NCBI GenBank assembly: GCA_904420095.1
Contig: CAJFUB010000010.1
Coordinates: 1 to 52,744, forward strand
Direction of reading: 5' to 3'
Length of the DNA stretch: 52,744 bases
Source: an uncultured Clostridia bacterium
GTDB lineage: Bacteria; Bacillota; Clostridia; UBA1212; UBA1255
The translations under genes and the position numbers were made by a program. Under the pieces are notes generated by a model. It saw nothing but the letters and a program-made list of their open reading frames with translations. It was not told where the DNA came from and ran no database searches. Positions 50,553 through 52,744 of the stretch are shown piece after piece. Position 1 is the first letter of the stretch; the number at the start of each line of letters is the position of its first letter.

Positions 50553-50804
50553 TTAAGCATAGCCGATATATAAGTCATAGATTCCGTCGGAGACTTCCTC
50601 TGCCCAAATCCATACGGCTGTGATTTCTTCATCAGCACTGTACCGATCTAAGCGGCTGTGAATGTCTCTTTCAAGGTATTCACAGTGCGCTCCGGCACGG
50701 ATTGGGTTGTCCCAACAATAAATCGCTTCGCTGTCTAACTGAAGTCCAACGCTCTGAGCATAATCTTTTGCAAAGGAAATCCAATAATCAATGTCAACAT
50801 CCAT
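50553..50804 (-). CDS. Small acidic hypothetical protein, possibly a C-terminal fragment
   Basis: An 83-residue protein starting MDVDIDYWISFAKDYAQSVG, rich in acidic and aromatic residues (AVWIWAEEVSDGIYDLYIGY). No family recognised. The ATG is not preceded by a good ribosome binding site, and the frame upstream has a TGA after ten codons. It overlaps, in another frame, the small zinc-ribbon remnant that starts at 50909, which could have replaced its original 5' end. Confidence 0.5.
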   Translation of the reverse strand: MDVDIDYWISFAKDYAQSVGLQLDSEAIYCWDNPIRAGAHCEYLERDIHSRLDRYSADEEITAVWIWAEEVSDGIYDLYIGYA

Positions 50805-50909
50805 TTCGGTTTCACTTGGCGTTTCCTCAGTTCAGGAGTAAGTGGGAAATTCCGATCTGACCATTCCTGTGCAAGCTGCGGGTGTACCTCTGATAAAAGA
50901 TTACTCATA
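50736..50909 (-). pseudogene. N-terminal remnant of a zinc-ribbon repeat protein
   Basis: A 57-codon frame from the ATG at 50909, behind a strong AAGGAGGGG. It reads MSNLLSEVHPQLAQEWSDRN and FPLTPEL, the usual start of proteins with probable zinc-ribbon repeats (which go on with a G-x-x-x-x-x-W-W-x-C-x-x-G-H pattern). After about 27 residues the homology ends and unrelated sequence follows to a stop. It is a deletion fusion with the 83-residue hypothetical gene downstream. Confidence 0.55.
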
Positions 50910-51057
50910 TCGAATCCCCTCCTTCCTCTGTGATTACATTATATTGGGGGAGAGGATTTTTTCGTAGTTTGCGAATGAGCAAAAGAAAAAGCCTTTTGGG
51001 AGAAAATTTGATCTCTCAAAGGGCAATATGGCAATTCAATCAAATGTCACTTAGCTC

Positions 51058-51452
51058 TTACTCGCAATCCAGTCTCTCGATTTTGAAAATAACAGGTCTT
51101 GTCCCATCGTTACAGCAAGCAATCATCACCCGGTCATCATTTGTCCAGCCGTGCATAATGCTTCCGCTTTGAAGCGCCGTATATATGTATCTGCTGATTG
51201 CGTCCCACGCCTCTGAACAAAATGGAACTCCTTTACTACCGCAATGCGCTGTTCCGGGAGACTGCAAACAGCCTTCGTCCGGTATTCCTGACTTGACTAA
51301 TGTTCCCTCCGTTCGTCATTACGATAGAAAATAAACTCGTCACCCACATTATAGCAAGGACATTTGCCGCTGTCTGGGACGGCACAATACTGTTCCTGAA
51401 GCTCAGGAAACAACTTTTTATCCTGTACAGTTACTTTACATCTATATTCCAT
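51058..51452 (-). pseudogene. TIGR04076-like protein with a frameshift
   Basis: The N-terminal part starts at the ATG 51452 (GGAGG seven bases ahead) and reads MEYRCKVTVQDKKLFPELQE, then CPCYNVGDEFIFY, before a TAG near 51300. The C-terminal part is in another frame: FCSEAWDAISRYIYTALQSG, then WTNDDRVMIACCNDGTRPVI and FKIERLDCE, ending at 51058. The two halves together match small TIGR04076-type proteins of anaerobes (CP near the start, FCxxAWDAI in the middle, CCxDGxRPVxFKIE at the end). A short deletion near 51290-51305 both removed residues and shifted the frame. Function of the family is unknown. Confidence 0.75.
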
Positions 51453-51537
51453 CGTCATTCCTCCAAACTTTCATTGATATACTACCTGTTTGAGAATGGA
51501 CAATCCCAATAAGAGACTGCCCACGCATTTAAAAATA

Positions 51538-51978
51538 TTAAGTATCAATGCGCACTATGTCTACAAGGGTGCGATTTCGATATATCAAATCAGTACGCTG
51601 AGTAAAACCCATACTTTCCCAAAAAGCGTTGCCTTTTTCGTTATGGGCAAAAGCAACCAAACCGACTTTATTAATACCTTGCTGCTTTAAAGCATTTAGA
51701 GCAGCTTCTACCAGTTGTGTGCCAACACCTTTCCGCTGATGGGCGGGAGATACTGCTGTGTGACTGATATAGCCTCGACGACCATCGTGACCGGTGAGGA
51801 TTGCACCAATGATGCAATCCTGTTCCACAGCAACAAAACAGGTATTAGGATTCCGAGAAAGATATTTTGCAATTCCCTCTCGTGAATCATCCAAGTTATT
51901 CAACCCCATGCCGGGACAACTAAGCCAAATGGCATATACGCTATCATAGTCATCAATTTGCATATTCCGTATTTCCAT
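51538..51978 (-). CDS. GNAT family N-acetyltransferase
   Basis: A 146-residue acetyltransferase. The acetyl-CoA-binding motif is HTAVSPAHQRKGVGTQLVEA (Q/R-x-x-G-x-G/A), preceded by the strand GYISHTAV and followed by VGLVAFAHNEKGNAFWESMG and FTQRTDLIYRNRTL. Substrate unknown; it resembles YpeA-like proteins. The ATG at 51978 lies behind GTGGGGTG. It is monocistronic, on the same strand as its neighbours. Confidence 0.92.
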   Translation of the reverse strand: MEIRNMQIDDYDSVYAIWLSCPGMGLNNLDDSREGIAKYLSRNPNTCFVAVEQDCIIGAILTGHDGRRGYISHTAVSPAHQRKGVGTQLVEAALNALKQQGINKVGLVAFAHNEKGNAFWESMGFTQRTDLIYRNRTLVDIVRIDT

Positions 51979-52194
51979 AGTTAAGCACCCCACTTGTTAT
52001 TCAGTATATCATACTGTCCAACATTTGGGGTGCTGTTCATTATGGGACTGCCCAATTATTCCGTTCATTATGCGATTTTCTGCCTCTGCACACTTTCCTG
52101 CATAAAATGATGTAAATTTTGATGTAGTAGTGTACTTTCTGGGCTTTTTCCGGCTATGAAGTACATCCCGTTTTCACGGGCAAAACGGTACATC

Positions 52195-52692
52195 TTAGTA
52201 GAGCTTTGCGCCTGCCGGAATGTGGTCGTCCACCATCAAAAGATGGAGCTTTTCTTCGCCCTCCTCGTGGTGTACGGCGGAAATCAGCATACCGCAGGAG
52301 TCAATCCCCATCATTGGTCTTGGCGGCAGGTTTACGATTGCAATACACGTCTTACCGACAAGCTCCTCCGGCTCGTAATAGGCGTGAATACCGCTTAAAA
52401 TCGTTCTATTTTCGCCTGTTCCATCGTCCAGCGTGAATTTCAGAAGCTTCTTGGACTTCGGCACTGCTTCGCAGGCAAGCACCTTGACTGCTCTGAAATC
52501 AGACTTGGAGAAAGTCTCAAAATCCACAAAATCCTCGAACAGCGGCTCGATTTCCACTTTAGAGAAATCGATCTTTTCCGGCTCTGTTTTCGGTGCTTCG
52601 GACACGGTTTTGCTTACACCATTTTCGTCCTTTACACCATTCAAGGGTTTCATTGTCGGGACGAAAGAGAGCGATTTTGCGTAGTTTTCCAT
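52195..52692 (-). CDS. Stand-alone tRNA-binding domain protein (MetRS C-terminal/beta-like)
   Basis: A 165-residue protein whose C-terminal 110 residues form an OB-fold tRNA-binding domain: FETFSKSDFRAVKVLACEAV, PKSKKLLKFTLDDG, RTILSGIHAYYEPEELVGKT and IAIVNLPPRPMMGIDSCGML. This is the domain at the end of many methionyl-tRNA synthetases, also found alone as MetRS beta or CsaA/Trbp111-like. The N-terminal 50 residues are polar and probably flexible. GGAGG precedes the ATG. Whether it joins a MetRS encoded elsewhere or acts as a chaperone cannot be told. Confidence 0.92.
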   Translation of the reverse strand: MENYAKSLSFVPTMKPLNGVKDENGVSKTVSEAPKTEPEKIDFSKVEIEPLFEDFVDFETFSKSDFRAVKVLACEAVPKSKKLLKFTLDDGTGENRTILSGIHAYYEPEELVGKTCIAIVNLPPRPMMGIDSCGMLISAVHHEEGEEKLHLLMVDDHIPAGAKLY

Positions 52693-52744
52693 ATTACTGT
52701 ATCCTCCATCATTTTCGCATTTTGCGAATTTCCAAAAGATATAA

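Noticed and set aside
52155..52190. Imperfect inverted repeat CCCGTTTT...AAAACGG near the window end
   Set aside because: It could form a stem but has no T tract on either strand in the right place, so I do not call a terminator.

Overview
The window looks like a chromosomal segment of a spore-forming anaerobe of the class Clostridia; I cannot name a genus. The reasons are two small CotF-type spore coat proteins, a Bce-type peptide-antibiotic resistance module, lipoproteins with clostridial-style lipoboxes, strong GGAGG ribosome binding sites, frequent TTG/GTG starts, and oxygen-sensitive chemistry (flavodoxins, an iron alcohol dehydrogenase, a radical SAM enzyme, a diiron-type metallo-beta-lactamase fold). 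The bulk (about 2.7-44 kb) is evenly composed and moderately GC rich. The first 2.5 kb is clearly AT rich and looks acquired.

Layout. 1-2.6 kb: a large AT-rich gene running off the left edge (possibly an ApeA-like HEPN defence protein) and a dead IS3-family transposase, both lying downstream of the 3' end of tRNA-Val(GAC). 2.9-9.9 kb: six genes on the minus strand, an ABC-2-like exporter followed by a BceRS-type two-component system and a BceAB-type transporter, with a BceR-like palindrome before bceA. 10.0-10.5 kb: two coat genes. 10.6-15.4 kb: a five-gene operon of flavodoxin, FecCD permease, ATPase, binding lipoprotein and a HemW/HutW-like radical SAM protein, preceded by a consensus promoter and two tandem palindromes; I read it as haem capture plus anaerobic haem opening. 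15.4-17.1 kb: a flavodoxin-fold remnant, an APH(3')-like kinase and a maltose/galactoside-type O-acetyltransferase. 17.2-20.0 kb: a Zn/Cd-type P-ATPase, its separate metal-binding domain protein and an ArsR repressor, with two matching palindromic operators. 20-26.7 kb: an AraC regulator, a flavodiiron-like MBL protein, and a LysR gene facing a four-gene redox operon (flavodoxin, Fe-ADH, aldo/keto reductase, CMD-cupin fusion). 27-33.4 kb: tRNA-Pro(CGG), pyruvate kinase, then a GpsA-like protein with two surface lipoproteins (GH5-like and PQQ-type propeller).

33.5-43.3 kb: an IS remnant, a membrane-anchored degenerate J-domain protein, an AraC-controlled set (parallel beta-helix glycosidase, GyrI-like protein), and a four-gene surface operon (solitary sugar-binding lipoprotein, GH99/71-like glycosidase with a CBM9-like module, two paralogous anchored lectin-like proteins) without any permease or ATPase. 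43.8 kb: a CopZ-like metal-binding protein whose promoter carries the same palindrome as the haem operon, suggesting a small shared regulon.

44.3-51.5 kb is a decaying stretch: a truncated ECF sigma factor, frameshifted DeoR and HTH genes, a long ECF sigma factor with a large C-terminal extension, a DUF4143-type ATPase, and several truncated or frameshifted accessory genes. The window closes with a GNAT acetyltransferase and a stand-alone tRNA-binding domain protein resembling the C-terminal part of methionyl-tRNA synthetase. I found no rRNA or CRISPR array.
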